The notes: a model not told the origin generated them from the letters alone. Positions 17,501 to 25,574 are shown, counted from the first letter of the stretch. The stretch is 64,000 bases of DNA from DATGPD01 sp031423015 (GCA_031423015.1 JANPER010000090.1:1-64000); one strand, 5' to 3'. Made by a program: numbers and translations.

Positions 17501-20058
17501 CGCTCGCCCGCGTCGTACTTTCGAGCCGGCGCGGCACGTTGGCCGAGCAGATCCTCCGGCCGCGCCGCGTCGATCGCTCACCGCCTTGGCACGCCGGAAG
17601 CCCGCAGCGCGCCGAGCTAGAGCGGGTCAAGGCGGCGCCGCGACGGCTCGAGTTCTTCAATGGTCTCGGCGGCTTCGCGCGGCAAGGCCGCGAGTACGCG
17701 ATCACCCTCGGCGCAGGCCAATGGACGCCGGCGCCCTGGATCAACGTCATCGCCAACGAGTCATTCGGCTTTCAAGTCTCCGAGTGCGGATCGGGATACA
17801 CGTGGGCCATCAACAGTCGCGAGAACAAGCTCACCGCCTGGTCGAACGACCCGGTCAGCGACCCCTGTGGCGAGGCGATCTACTTGTGCGATCTGGACAC
17901 CTCAGAGGTCTGGACGCCGACTGCGCTGCCGATTCGCCTTCCCGGCGCAACCTACGAGGTCGCTCACGGCCAGGGCTACAGTCGATTCGAAGTCGAGGCG
18001 CACGACATCGCCTCGACGCTGACGCAGTTCGTGCTTGCCGACGCGCCGGTGAAGGTCTCGCGGCTCACGCTCGTGAACCGCTCGCCGCGGGCGCGCTCGC
18101 TGTCGGTCACCGCATACGTCGAATGGCTGCTCGGCGTCACCCGCGACCAGAGCGCGCCGTTCGTCGTCACCGAGATCGACAGCGCGACCGGGACGCTGCT
18201 GGCGCGCAACGCGTGCAACGGCGAGTTCGCCGGTCAAGTGGCGTTCCTCGCCATGTCGCCCCGCGCCACCGAGTGGACCGGCGACCGCGGCGAGTTTCTT
18301 GGCCGCAACAGCACGCTCGACCGCCCAGCGGCCCTTCTGCGCCAGGATCCCCTGTCGCAACGCGTGGGCGCTGGCCTCGACCCCTGTGCTGCGCTGCAGA
18401 GGACGGTGCATCTGGCGCCGGGCGCGCGCATCGAGATCGCGGTGTTCTTGGGTGAAGGCGCCTCGCCCGCCGCCGCCCGGCAGTGGAGTGAACTGGCTCG
18501 CGGCCAAGACCTCGACGCCGCCCTGCGCGCGGTGTCCGAGCGTTGGCAGGAGCTGATCGGAGACGTGCAGGTCACGACGCCCGACCGCGCGCTCGACATC
18601 ATGCTCGATCACTGGCTGCCGTACCAGACGCTGGTGTGCCGCTTGTGGTCGCGCTCGGCCTTCTACCAGAGTGGCGGCGCCTACGGCTTCCGCGACCAGC
18701 TGCAAGACGTGATGGCGTTCACGGCGACGCGGCCGGAACTAGCGCGCGAGCAGATCCTGCGCTGCGCCGCGCGCCAGTTCGTCGAGGGCGATGTGCAGCA
18801 TTGGTGGCACCCGCCGACCGGTCGGGGTGTCCGTACGCGCTGCAGCGATGATCTCATCTGGTTGCCGTACGTCGTGAACCATTGGATCGACGTGACCGGC
18901 GACGCCACGATCCTCGACCAGCAAGTCGGGTTCATCGAGGGCCCGCCCTTGGCTGAAGACCAGCACGAGACCTACTTCGAGCCGTCGGACAGCGCGCAGC
19001 GGGCCAGCTTGTTCGAGCACTGCGCGCGCGCCCTCGACCGCAGCCTCGCCGTCGGCCCGCACCGCCTGCCGCTGATCGGCAGCGGCGACTGGAACGACGG
19101 GATGAACCGCATTGGCATCCTCGGCAAGGGCGAGAGTACCTGGCTCGCCTGGCTCCTGCACACCACGCTGTGGGAGTTCGCGAAGCTGGCCGCGGCGCGC
19201 GGCGAGAGTCGGCGCGCCGAGGCCTGGCGCCTGCACGTCAGCGCGCTCAAAGCAGCGGTCGAAGAGCAAGCCTGGGACGGCGCGTGGTATCGCCGCGCCT
19301 ACGACGACGCCGGGACACCGCTGGGCTCAGCCGAGAGCGACGAGTGCCAGATCGACTCCATTGCGCAGTCGTGGGGCGTGATCTCGGGGGCCGCCGAACC
19401 GGCGCGGGCAGAGCGCGCGATGGCCGCCGTCGACGCACGGCTCGTGCAGCGCCAAGATCGGCTGGTGCGCCTGTTCACGCCACCGTTCGTCAACACCAGC
19501 ATGGATGTGGGCTACATCAAGGGCTACTTGGCCGGCGTGCGCGAGAACGGCGGCCAGTACACCCACGCAGCCGTGTGGACGCTGATCGCCTTTGCGGTGC
19601 AGGGCGACGGCGACAAGGCGATGGAACTGTTCTCGCTGCTCAACCCGATCCGGCACGCCGACACCCGCGCGGGCGTGAACCGCTACCGAGTCGAGCCGTA
19701 CGTGCTGGCCGGCGATGTGTATGGCGAGCCGCCGCACCTCGGGCGCGGCGGCTGGACGTGGTACACCGGCGCCGCCGGCTGGCTCTATCGCGCGGGTGTC
19801 GAGTGGCTGCTCGGCCTGCGGGTGCGGCGCGGCCGGCTCACCATCGATCCCTGCATCCCGCGCGCGTGGCCGGCGTACGAGATGCGCTTTCGCCATGGCG
19901 CGACTCTCTTCGAGATCACGGTGCAGAACCCGCGCGGGGTCATGCGCGGCGTGGCCAGCGTCTCCCTCGACGGCAGGGCGCTGGCGGCGCCGACCTTCGG
20001 CATCGCGCTGAGCGGCGAGCGCAAGACCCATCGCGTGGTCGTCACGTTGGGACCGTAG
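11545..20058 (+). CDS. ndvB: Cyclic beta-1,2-glucan synthase (NdvB/ChvB type)
   Basis: 2837 aa, close to the length of rhizobial NdvB/ChvB. Order of parts: soluble N terminus (1-390); membrane helices near 398-450; family 84 glucosyltransferase domain with the LDADTRLP motif near 614 and HRWTRGDWQLLPW near 767; further helices near 810-985; a glucoamylase-like domain (about 990-1520, PWGVSESAYH); and two GH94 phosphorylase-like modules (about 1550-1990 and 2030-2837), the second with the general-acid motif GSGDWNDGMNRIG near 2513. The enzyme builds and cyclises periplasmic beta-1,2-glucans and trims them by phosphorolysis. The ATG at 11545 is chosen over one 19 codons upstream because the MRRTAHKLEF start fits better; this is uncertain. 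No exporter (ndvA) is adjacent. Confidence 0.93.
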   Translation: MRRTAHKLEFEEPIRAELFGNERLEQHAQSLATAQTITSRPQRVPSLLARVRDNRRVLLAAYRVIAKAVRDESAITPGAEWFVDNFHIVEDQVREIQEDLPPGYYRELSKLADGPLAGYPRVFGITWAYVAHTESRFDPDTFLAFVRAYQSVQVLTLGELWALAISLRVILLENLRRLVDQIVRRRAAREAADRLADECLGLVAAGPAGLEERLRGPRPLETAFCVQLIMRLRGQDPTSTPVLRWLDERLAEQGTTADERVQLEHQRQGTTNLIVRNVITSMRLISSFDWADFLEDVSLVEHTLRRHAAYAAMDFATRDRYRRAVEQLARRSGLTEIEVAERSVRMAIGARIEASAATDLRRERRTDPGYWLIAEGQRDFERELGVLAPRSRVDRRRATLLYLLALASITLALVLAPLLAAHGAGASAVALFTLLALALLPASDLAVALVQRLVTAWWPPAFLPRLDLSDGVPQTLRTIVVVPTLLSDIEQVKRQVHALEIHYLASAPGALHFALLSDWRDAPSETMPGDEESVAAAQDSIARLNERYGKVPGGGARFLLLHRRRLYNKSEGKWLGWERKRGKLHELNRLLRGARDTTFTTADSTQLPTGVRYVVTLDADTRLPRGAVARLVGAIAHPLNRPCFDAALGRVVAGYGVLQPKITPALPSELEGSVYRRVFSGQAGMDPYAFAVSDVYQDLFDEGSYVGKGIYDVDAFEAALAHRVPDNALLSHDLFEGLFLRAGLDTQTELFEDAPAHVLVAAAQQHRWTRGDWQLLPWIWRPGRRTQGLPDTPPVPAIERWKMIDNLRRSLAAPAIVLLFVAAWLVPNAAPTSWMRLLLAALVLPAMLPLLNGILPRRRRVSLRAHFGALFEDVVTACAQVGISLALLANQAWQMSDAIVRTLVRVYITRRRLLQWVTAAQTTARARAHVASFYRSMSGSLILVAGSALLLLSVGTRQALLVTLPVLALWASAPLIACLVSRLPRRARIETLTPDQARQLRQIARRTWQFFAKFVDDENHALPPDNFQETPNPVVAHRTSPTNMGLYLLSVTAARDFGWIGTREAVDRLEKTLATMQGLERFRGHFLNWYDTRTLQPLEPRYVSSVDSGNLAGHLLALEQGARELLTGPVAFARVAAGIEDAADLARQTLSLLADDRGTSTVTRTQMADAGERLGAQLRLAVTLDDRIAQLAALRHEASDLADIARTIHRARGDSEGTDLSATADAVVACIESHQRDLEDVSADDVKQRIAAIVHDCAELRSAMDFRFLYDDERKLFAIGAVAPEGKLDPGFFDLLASEARLTSFLAIAQGDVEVEHWFHMGRSLTPTKHGAALISWSGSMFEYLMPALVMRSPTNSLLERTYHAIVRRQIAYGRKRGVPWGVSESAYHKRDLQQTYQYLNFGVPGLGLKRGLFNDVVIAPYATALAAMVDPVAALRNFAHLDREGGRGVYGYYDALDYNAERLPDGQRVGVVRTYMAHHQGMTILAITNVLLDGRFRAHFHAHPIVEATELLLQERTPRDVDLVQPRAEEVEASHHVQDLVPPMVRRLSAPHAIPPHTHLLSNGRYTVMVTAAGSGYSRWQDLAVTRWREDATQDAYGSHVFLHDATTRQVWSAGWQPSGTEPDAYEVGFSEDRVEIMRKDGVIATTLEIVLSPENDVEVRRVSLRNLDSRPHEIEVTSYAEIVLAPHAADVAHPAFSNLFVETEAAPSWNALIATRRPRALSETQVWAGHVIAVQGEVVGELQYETDRVRFLGRGRGLRDAVAVRDGRPLSGTTGRVLDPIFSLRRRVRIEPGATARVLFSTFIAGSRETAFDLADKARDVGVFERTCTMAWTHGQVQMHHLGIEQDEAHLFQQLANRVVFLDPTLRGSAEVLKRNAHGARSLWGLSISGDLPIVLVRIDDPEDLGIVRQTLRAWQYWRLKRLAVDLVILNERATSYIQDLQASLETQVRQMQAAPRQPHDLLGNTFVLRGDLVNEQQREVLTTLARVVLSSRRGTLAEQILRPRRVDRSPPWHAGSPQRAELERVKAAPRRLEFFNGLGGFARQGREYAITLGAGQWTPAPWINVIANESFGFQVSECGSGYTWAINSRENKLTAWSNDPVSDPCGEAIYLCDLDTSEVWTPTALPIRLPGATYEVAHGQGYSRFEVEAHDIASTLTQFVLADAPVKVSRLTLVNRSPRARSLSVTAYVEWLLGVTRDQSAPFVVTEIDSATGTLLARNACNGEFAGQVAFLAMSPRATEWTGDRGEFLGRNSTLDRPAALLRQDPLSQRVGAGLDPCAALQRTVHLAPGARIEIAVFLGEGASPAAARQWSELARGQDLDAALRAVSERWQELIGDVQVTTPDRALDIMLDHWLPYQTLVCRLWSRSAFYQSGGAYGFRDQLQDVMAFTATRPELAREQILRCAARQFVEGDVQHWWHPPTGRGVRTRCSDDLIWLPYVVNHWIDVTGDATILDQQVGFIEGPPLAEDQHETYFEPSDSAQRASLFEHCARALDRSLAVGPHRLPLIGSGDWNDGMNRIGILGKGESTWLAWLLHTTLWEFAKLAAARGESRRAEAWRLHVSALKAAVEEQAWDGAWYRRAYDDAGTPLGSAESDECQIDSIAQSWGVISGAAEPARAERAMAAVDARLVQRQDRLVRLFTPPFVNTSMDVGYIKGYLAGVRENGGQYTHAAVWTLIAFAVQGDGDKAMELFSLLNPIRHADTRAGVNRYRVEPYVLAGDVYGEPPHLGRGGWTWYTGAAGWLYRAGVEWLLGLRVRRGRLTIDPCIPRAWPAYEMRFRHGATLFEITVQNPRGVMRGVASVSLDGRALAAPTFGIALSGERKTHRVVVTLGP

Positions 20059-20381
20059 CCAGCAGGCCTTGACCAGACGACATCGGACGCGTCGGCCTGT
20101 TCGGGCGCGTGATCGCCGCGCACATCACGGGCCACAACGCCCCGGACATCGTGATCCTCGACGGCTCCAAGCCGAGGCTGGTCACGGCGCCCGGAATCCA
20201 CCAGGCCGCCGGCCAGCCACATCGCCGCGCTCTCGAACCTGCCACGCCAGACCAGGCTGTCGCTCAGCGCCTGGCCCTCGATCAGCGCGTCCAGGGCGGC
20301 CGCGAACTTCTGCAGGGCCACAGGGTCGGCCCTGCAGGACGAAAGCGACCTGTTCGGCGTACGCCGCGGTGCAGATCACAG
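20059..20381. other. Gene-free stretch with decayed coding signal
   Basis: No intact gene fits here. On the minus strand, directly after the anti-sigma stop, a signal-peptide-like run (LALALTVICTAAYA) is followed, after a one-base frameshift near 20330, by DPVALQKFAAALDALIEG and SDSLVWRGRFESAAMWLAG with strongly GC-rich third positions (about 20195-20330). From about 20190 to 20073 the coding-like bias instead fits the plus strand (VIAAHITGHNAPDIVILDG), with no start codon and a stop just upstream at 20070. The simplest reading is the remnant of a third gene of the sigma/anti-sigma operon, damaged and rearranged. Sequencing error could explain the single-base shift but not the strand change. 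Confidence 0.4.
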
Positions 20382-21086
20382 TCAGCGCGAGAGCGAGTGG
20401 TCGGCGCGTTCCATCTCTGTGCCATCGGGCCGCAGGGCGATGACGCGCCAACGATGGTGCGGACGAACCTGCTGCAACTCGGTGGCATCGATCGTCCAGG
20501 TGGTCGTGCTCTCGGGCCATGCGTCAGCCATGTCGAGCACAGTCGCCGACTTCGGAGCCTGCGGGTCGTAGATGCTAGCCCTGAAGCGCGCCCCTGGGAT
20601 CGCGTGCCAGATCAGCGTGAGGCCCGTGCTCAGGTCGCCGGTCGGCGGCAACAGCACGAGCTTGGCTCCGCCGAGCTGACGTTGATCGTCGTTCACCCGA
20701 GGACTGTCGCCCCTTCCCCACAACGCCCAGCCCACCGCGAGCAGCGCGGCGGCGGCGAGTGCATACCAAACCACCCGGCGCTTGACGCGAGGCAGCGCCG
20801 TGGCCTTGCTGCTTGGCGCCTGGGCCAAGCGCGCGATCGTCTCCGCCACCAAGTTCAGTCGCACATCGGGCGCCGGCGCGATGCCGGCGGTTAGAAAGAG
20901 CTGTCGCTCAGCATGGCCCGCCGAGTCGAGCATGGCCTGCGCCTGCAGGAGGTCGGCGAGAACGGCACGAAAATGAGCGTCTCTTGCCATGGCAGTCGTC
21001 ACGTCGGGCGCGTCGGCCGACAGATCGCCGGCGCTGACGCGCGCCAGCATGTCCTGCTGCGTCACATCTAACTGGGGGTCGCTCAA
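20382..21086 (-). CDS. Probable anti-sigma factor, single-pass membrane protein
   Basis: 234 aa. It starts at a TTG (21086) whose last two bases form the TGA of the sigma gene (TTGA overlap), with GGAGGAGAAGG just upstream as ribosome site; no other in-frame start is as well placed. Residues 1-105 are helical and cytoplasmic, one membrane helix follows (about 112-130, VVWYALAAAALLAVGWALWG), then a ~100 residue extracytoplasmic beta-rich domain (LTLIWHAIPGARFRASIYDP, TTTWTIDATEL, HHRWRVIALRPDGTE), resembling the FnIII-like ends of other bacterial anti-sigma proteins. No zinc-binding HxxxCxxC motif is seen. The assignment rests on the operon position and topology. Confidence 0.65.
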   Translation of the reverse strand: MSDPQLDVTQQDMLARVSAGDLSADAPDVTTAMARDAHFRAVLADLLQAQAMLDSAGHAERQLFLTAGIAPAPDVRLNLVAETIARLAQAPSSKATALPRVKRRVVWYALAAAALLAVGWALWGRGDSPRVNDDQRQLGGAKLVLLPPTGDLSTGLTLIWHAIPGARFRASIYDPQAPKSATVLDMADAWPESTTTWTIDATELQQVRPHHRWRVIALRPDGTEMERADHSLSR

Positions 21087-21739
21087 GCCTTCTCCTCCGC
21101 GCGCAGACGCAAGTGCCGGCGTAGTTTGTCGAGCGCCCGATAGTAGCGGGTCTTGATGGTGCTTTGCGACATCGACAGACGCAGCGCGATCGCCTCGAAG
21201 GTCAGCGCCTCGAAATGCTTGAGGCGCATGATGCGCGCTTCCGCGGCCGATAGCCGCTGCATGGCGACGTAGACGGACTCGAGATCGTCGCCGGCCGCCG
21301 AGTTCGCCGGCTCTTGGCTGCCGACCTCGTCCTTGTCCTCGAGGTCCTCGAGCGACCTCGCCCGCTTGGGCACCGCGCGGCGGATCGCGTTGCGCAACTC
21401 GAACTCGCAGAACTGGTACACCCAGGTCTCGAGCCCGGCTTCCCCTTGGAAGGCAGGTAGCTTGCGCCACACCACTGCCAGCACGTCTTGCACCAGATCC
21501 TCGATGGACTCATTCCCCAGCGGCCGCCCCATCTGGGCATTGCGAGCCGCCACAAACCGCGGCACACACTGCATGCGATTCACGAACCGCTCCAGTGCGG
21601 GCGGCTGGCGTTGCATCACGAGGCGGACGAGTTCGAGGTCGGACAAATGGAGAGCCACCTCGCCATCGCGGTTGGCGTCGTCAGGCGGCTGTGCGGTTTC
21701 ACGCAATCGAGAAACGTCGGGTTCGACGGGGGATGACAC
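21083..21739 (-). CDS. ECF RNA polymerase sigma factor
   Basis: About 218 aa. Region 2 is visible in RPLGNESIEDLVQDVLAVVWR and TWVYQFCEFELRNAIRR. Region 4 is LSAAEARIMRLKHFEALTF and RLSMSQSTIKTRYYRALDKLR, the helix-turn-helix that reads the -35 box. It resembles the ECF group expanded in planctomycetes. The start is uncertain: the GTG at 21739 lies 22 bp after the MFS stop, while a TTG at 21805 would overlap that gene. It directs a regulon not identifiable here and is translationally coupled to the membrane protein downstream, its likely inhibitor. Confidence 0.88.
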   Translation of the reverse strand: MSSPVEPDVSRLRETAQPPDDANRDGEVALHLSDLELVRLVMQRQPPALERFVNRMQCVPRFVAARNAQMGRPLGNESIEDLVQDVLAVVWRKLPAFQGEAGLETWVYQFCEFELRNAIRRAVPKRARSLEDLEDKDEVGSQEPANSAAGDDLESVYVAMQRLSAAEARIMRLKHFEALTFEAIALRLSMSQSTIKTRYYRALDKLRRHLRLRAEEKA

Positions 21740-21761
21740 CGGCTGATCGGATCGGTTCGTG

Positions 21762-23045
21762 CTACGCGGGGGGCCTACCTTGCGGCATTGCAACGCGCAG
21801 GCCAAGCATCAACATGCCGCCCACCGCGAACATCAGGAGCAGCGGGGCAAACCCTGCGCGCTGGCTGCCCGTCGCTTGAACAACCAACGAGTAGAGCAAG
21901 GGTCCCAGCCAGACGGTCGCCTTGCCAGACATGGCGAGCAAACCGAAGTACTCGGCGCTGCGATCGCGGTCGACCAAGCGCACCAGCATGGTGCGGCTCG
22001 CCGATTGATTGGGTCCCATGCCAAGGCCTACGAGCGCGGCGGCGCACCAGAACGCGCCCTTGGTCGGCACCGCCACGGCAAGTGCCCCGCCGGCCAACAG
22101 CAGGCAGAGGCTGCCCAGGATCACCGCGCGCGGGCCGACGCGGTCGTCGATGCGGCCGAACACCAGCGCGCCGGCGCCGGCCAGCACGTTCAGCCCGATT
22201 GCAGTCGCCATGATCTCGCTGGTCGGCATCTGCAGGGTTCCCGCCATGTAGAGGCCGGCGAGCGCGATGAGCGCCATGAGCGCGTCGTTGTAGATGAGAT
22301 GGGCCACCAAAAAGCGCAGCAGGCGCGGCTGCTGCGGCAGCGAGCGCAGCGTGGCGAGGACTTCGCGCAGAACGGACCGGGGCGGGGCGCGGGCCGGCAC
22401 CTTCTGGTCGCGCACCCACACGAACATCGGCAGCGCAAACACGAGCAGCCACACCGCCGCCACCAGACTCGTGACCCGCACGTTGAACGCGGCGTCGGTG
22501 GACACGAACGGCCCGATGCCAGCAAAGCCGACGAACCCCAGGCACACGACGAGGCATAGCAGCCCGCCGAGGTAGCCAAACGCCCAACCGTGCCCGGACA
22601 GCCGACCGATCTCGCCTTCGCGCGCGAGCTGCGGCAGGAAGGCGTTGTAGAACACGAACATCAGCTCGAAGGCGACGTTGGCGATGCCCACGAGCAACAG
22701 TGCGGTCCAGATCGCGGCGGCGTCACCGCGGCCGAGGGCGGCATCGGGAGCCGGCCACACCAGGGCCGCCGAGCACGCCACCACCACGAGCGACAGCGTG
22801 ATGAGCCAGCGGCGCTTGCGGGCGCTCGCGTCGGCTCGCGCCCCCGCCAAAGGTGCCAGGATGGCCACGCACAAGCCGGAGATCGCCATCATGCGCGCCC
22901 ACAAGACGTCGCCACGCGTCTGCTCCCCCACCAGCGTAGAGGCGAAGAACGCCGAGTAGACAAAGGTGACGACGACGGTGTTGAACGCGCTGTTGGCGAA
23001 GTCGAACAGGCACCAAGCAAACCGCTGGCGACGCTCTGTGGTCAC
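21762..23045 (-). CDS. MFS transporter, UMF1/Atg22-like
   Basis: 427 aa with about 12 hydrophobic helices. The start of the protein, RFAWCLFDFANSAFNTVVVT, is the signature of the UMF1 family related to yeast Atg22, whose yeast member exports amino acids from the vacuole; bacterial substrates are unknown. Further family features are YNAFLPQLA and GRLSGHGWAFGYLGG. The GTG at 23045 is preceded by AGGA at 5 bases and gives the standard N terminus; a longer version would run to within 12 bp of the tRNA. Confidence 0.85.
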   Translation of the reverse strand: MTTERRQRFAWCLFDFANSAFNTVVVTFVYSAFFASTLVGEQTRGDVLWARMMAISGLCVAILAPLAGARADASARKRRWLITLSLVVVACSAALVWPAPDAALGRGDAAAIWTALLLVGIANVAFELMFVFYNAFLPQLAREGEIGRLSGHGWAFGYLGGLLCLVVCLGFVGFAGIGPFVSTDAAFNVRVTSLVAAVWLLVFALPMFVWVRDQKVPARAPPRSVLREVLATLRSLPQQPRLLRFLVAHLIYNDALMALIALAGLYMAGTLQMPTSEIMATAIGLNVLAGAGALVFGRIDDRVGPRAVILGSLCLLLAGGALAVAVPTKGAFWCAAALVGLGMGPNQSASRTMLVRLVDRDRSAEYFGLLAMSGKATVWLGPLLYSLVVQATGSQRAGFAPLLLMFAVGGMLMLGLRVAMPQGRPPA

Positions 23046-23102
23046 GTTCCTACCGCCCGAAATGGCGCGACGGTGGCTGGCTCGCACCAACCACCGTCGC
23101 TG

Positions 23103-23180
23103 TGGTATCCCGCACGGGATTCGAACCCGTGTCGCCAGAATGAAAATCTGGTGTCCTAGGCCGGGCTAGACGAGCGGGAC
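23103..23180 (-). tRNA. tRNA-Glu (UUC)
   Basis: The cloverleaf reads on the minus strand: acceptor GTCCCGC pairs with GCGGGAT, the D arm contains GTCTAG...CTAGGAC, the anticodon stem CCAGA/TCTGG closes a seven-base loop TTTTCAT with anticodon TTC, and the T arm is ACGGG-TTCGAAT-CCCGT. The 3' CCA is encoded. TTC reads GAA/GAG, so it charges glutamate. It is also a substrate class of the MnmA encoded at 2854. Confidence 0.96.
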
Positions 23181-23264
23181 CAATGGGCCGGGGATGATGC
23201 CGATTGGCCTCGGCAGCGTCAACCCTGACTCCGACGCGTCCGACGCGTGCCGCTTCTCGCCAGG

Positions 23265-25484
23265 TCAGTCGCCGACGATCAACCGGCGCCCTTGCGTGAA
23301 GGCGACGCCGACCCGCGCGTCGGCGATGAATCCTTGCGCGAACAGGGTAAGGCCGCGCAGTGACGGGGACACCGGGATCGGCCAGCCGACCCGCGCGACG
23401 CCGAACAAGTTGGTGCTGGTCGCCAACGGGATGATGGGGTCAGCCAGGTAAAGGTCGCACGTCCCATGGATCCGCCGCACGGTCGAGGCCGTCGCCACAC
23501 CGATCACCGCGGCGCTCGATGCGGCCGCGCGCGTGATCTCCAGCGTGAAGCTGCGGTTGCCGAGTGTCGGTTCGTTGCTGGAGAGCTGATCGAAGAGGGA
23601 TAGCCCTGAGCCGCAGCTGGAGCCAAAGGCATGCGCCACCGCCGGCGTCGTCGGGCCGTAGAGCCAGGTTTGGTTCTCGCGGCCAGTGTGGCTGAGCATG
23701 ACCACCTGCCGCCGCGTCGCGTCGTAGCAGGCGGCCATCAAGGAGTACGGCAGTTGTGCGGCGGTCACCACGTGTGACCAGTTGGTGCCATCCCATTCCC
23801 AGCTATGTGGCGGATCAGGCGGGATGGTGAGGGTGACCATCACTACGCGTTGACGCCGCGCGTCGTAGGCCATGCCAGTCACCGACCCGGCCGGTGGCCG
23901 CGTGGTGGGTTGAGCCAACGTCCAGTTGGTTCCGTCCCATGTCCACGTGTCATTGTGTGACGCAGTATCGAAGCCGCCGAACAGCACCGTCTGTTGCCGC
24001 GCCTCGTCGTACGCGAGCCCGACGCTGCGCCTTGCCCCCGGGCTACGCACCGGCTGTCGGGTGAGCCAGCGGGTTCCATCCCACTCCACGGTGTCGCCCA
24101 GGTTGGAGCCACCCGCGGCGGCCCCACCGTACATCACGACGCGTGCGCGGGCGACGTCGTAGGCCAGAGCCGTCGCGTTGCGCGCCACCGGCGGAATGGC
24201 CACCATCACCTGCGCCCACTGCGTGCCGTCCCACAACCACGTGCCATCGAAGAAGGTGCCTTGCGTGCCGCCCAGGATGATCGAGCGTTGCCGCGCGCGG
24301 TCGTAGGCCATGGTCGAACCGGCGGTCGGAAGCGAGGTCGAGCGCTGCCGCAACGCCCACTCGGCACCGCGCCACTCCCATGTTTCATCGGCTGTGACCC
24401 CTAAGGGGTAGGAGTTGGCGAGGAGGGTGCCGACGCCGCGCGTGGTATCGAACGCGAACGCCGCCAAGACATTTGCCGGACTGACTGCCCGCTCAGTCCA
24501 CGCCGTTCCATCCCATTCCCACGTGTCGGAGAGCGCACGGGCACAGAGGGCGAGTTCGTCATCGCCGCCCACCATCACGATGCGTTGCCGCGCAGCGTCG
24601 TAGACCATCGTCTGCTCGCGGCGCGCCGGGATCGCGGTGACGACGGTGCGAAGCGTCCATTGCAGGCCGTTCCACTCGTACATCGAGGTGGGGTTGCCGC
24701 CACAGGCCATCACGCGCTGACGCGCGGCGTCGTATGCGAGCACACTGTAGGCAAGCGGTTGCGTGGGAGAAACGACTCGTCGCCAGTCCTGGCCGTTCCA
24801 CTCCCAAGTTGCGGTTTGACGAGAGATGTGCTCGAGGGCAACGACCACCTGCCGCACCAAGTCGTAGGCCATGGGCGGCGCACCCGCCGGCGGGATGGTC
24901 GCCGTTTGGCGGCGCGACCAGTTGTTCCCGTCCCACTCCCAGGTCTCGCTTCCGCCAATCCACCCCGTGCCCTGCAACAAGGTCCGAGCCCGCCCCACGT
25001 CGTAGGCCATCGCCCACTGGCCGGGGCCCGGGTGATTGAACGGCGTCAGCTGCGTCCAGTCGTTGCCGTCCCATTCCCAAGTCTCGTCGAGATTCAGTCG
25101 GCCGGTGGTGCCACCGAACAGCACCGTGCGTTGCCGCCTGGTGTCATAGGCCATCGCCGCGTAGTAGCGCGCGGTAGGCGTGTGCCGCGGCTGTCGCTTG
25201 ACCCAAGAGTTGCCGTCCCACTCGAAGGTCTCGGTGAAGCCCCAGTCGCCGTCACCCGGCCCGCGGTAGCAGAACCATCGGCCGCCATAGAGCACGGTGC
25301 GCTCGCGCGCGACGTCGTAAGCCATGGCGTGCGATCGACGGGCCTGCAGGACTGGCGCTGGTCGCCAATCCAGTGCGCCCTGCGCCGCCGCAAGGCCGGC
25401 GCCGCAAAGGCAGCCAGCTGCACCGATCACCAAGGCAGCGGTGCACCACGACGACTCGAACCGCGCAGACTCTACATTGGGCAT
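23265..25484 (-). CDS. Secreted kelch-like beta-propeller protein
   Basis: 739 aa. The ATG at 25484 is chosen because it leads straight into a signal peptide (hydrophobic run TAALVIGAAGCLCGAGLAAA). The body is about twelve ~50-60 residue kelch-like repeats, each with AMAYDxxRQRTVLFGG and a DTWEWDGxxW signature (TWEWDGNDW, TWTWDGTNW), so one or two propellers. The C-terminal ~125 residues (from CGSGLSLFD) form a beta domain similar in layout to the end of the FG-GAP protein at 477. Role unknown; such propellers usually bind proteins or sugars. The gene is 90 bp behind scpB on the same strand. Confidence 0.82.
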   Translation of the reverse strand: MPNVESARFESSWCTAALVIGAAGCLCGAGLAAAQGALDWRPAPVLQARRSHAMAYDVARERTVLYGGRWFCYRGPGDGDWGFTETFEWDGNSWVKRQPRHTPTARYYAAMAYDTRRQRTVLFGGTTGRLNLDETWEWDGNDWTQLTPFNHPGPGQWAMAYDVGRARTLLQGTGWIGGSETWEWDGNNWSRRQTATIPPAGAPPMAYDLVRQVVVALEHISRQTATWEWNGQDWRRVVSPTQPLAYSVLAYDAARQRVMACGGNPTSMYEWNGLQWTLRTVVTAIPARREQTMVYDAARQRIVMVGGDDELALCARALSDTWEWDGTAWTERAVSPANVLAAFAFDTTRGVGTLLANSYPLGVTADETWEWRGAEWALRQRSTSLPTAGSTMAYDRARQRSIILGGTQGTFFDGTWLWDGTQWAQVMVAIPPVARNATALAYDVARARVVMYGGAAAGGSNLGDTVEWDGTRWLTRQPVRSPGARRSVGLAYDEARQQTVLFGGFDTASHNDTWTWDGTNWTLAQPTTRPPAGSVTGMAYDARRQRVVMVTLTIPPDPPHSWEWDGTNWSHVVTAAQLPYSLMAACYDATRRQVVMLSHTGRENQTWLYGPTTPAVAHAFGSSCGSGLSLFDQLSSNEPTLGNRSFTLEITRAAASSAAVIGVATASTVRRIHGTCDLYLADPIIPLATSTNLFGVARVGWPIPVSPSLRGLTLFAQGFIADARVGVAFTQGRRLIVGD

Positions 25485-25574
25485 GGGGCACCTGACGCCA
25501 GCCTGATAGCCGCCGCAGGCCGGCGCGTAACCGGCCCCGCGCGCCCCCGGCACGTCGCCGACCAGCGCCCGCGT

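Noticed and set aside
21740..21805. A longer sigma factor starting at TTG 21805
   Set aside because: It would overlap the MFS gene by 44 bp and add residues with no sigma-factor similarity.
23265..25484. Regularly spaced similar DNA segments as a possible repeat array
   Set aside because: The ~150-200 bp periodicity is explained by kelch-like protein repeats in one continuous gene.
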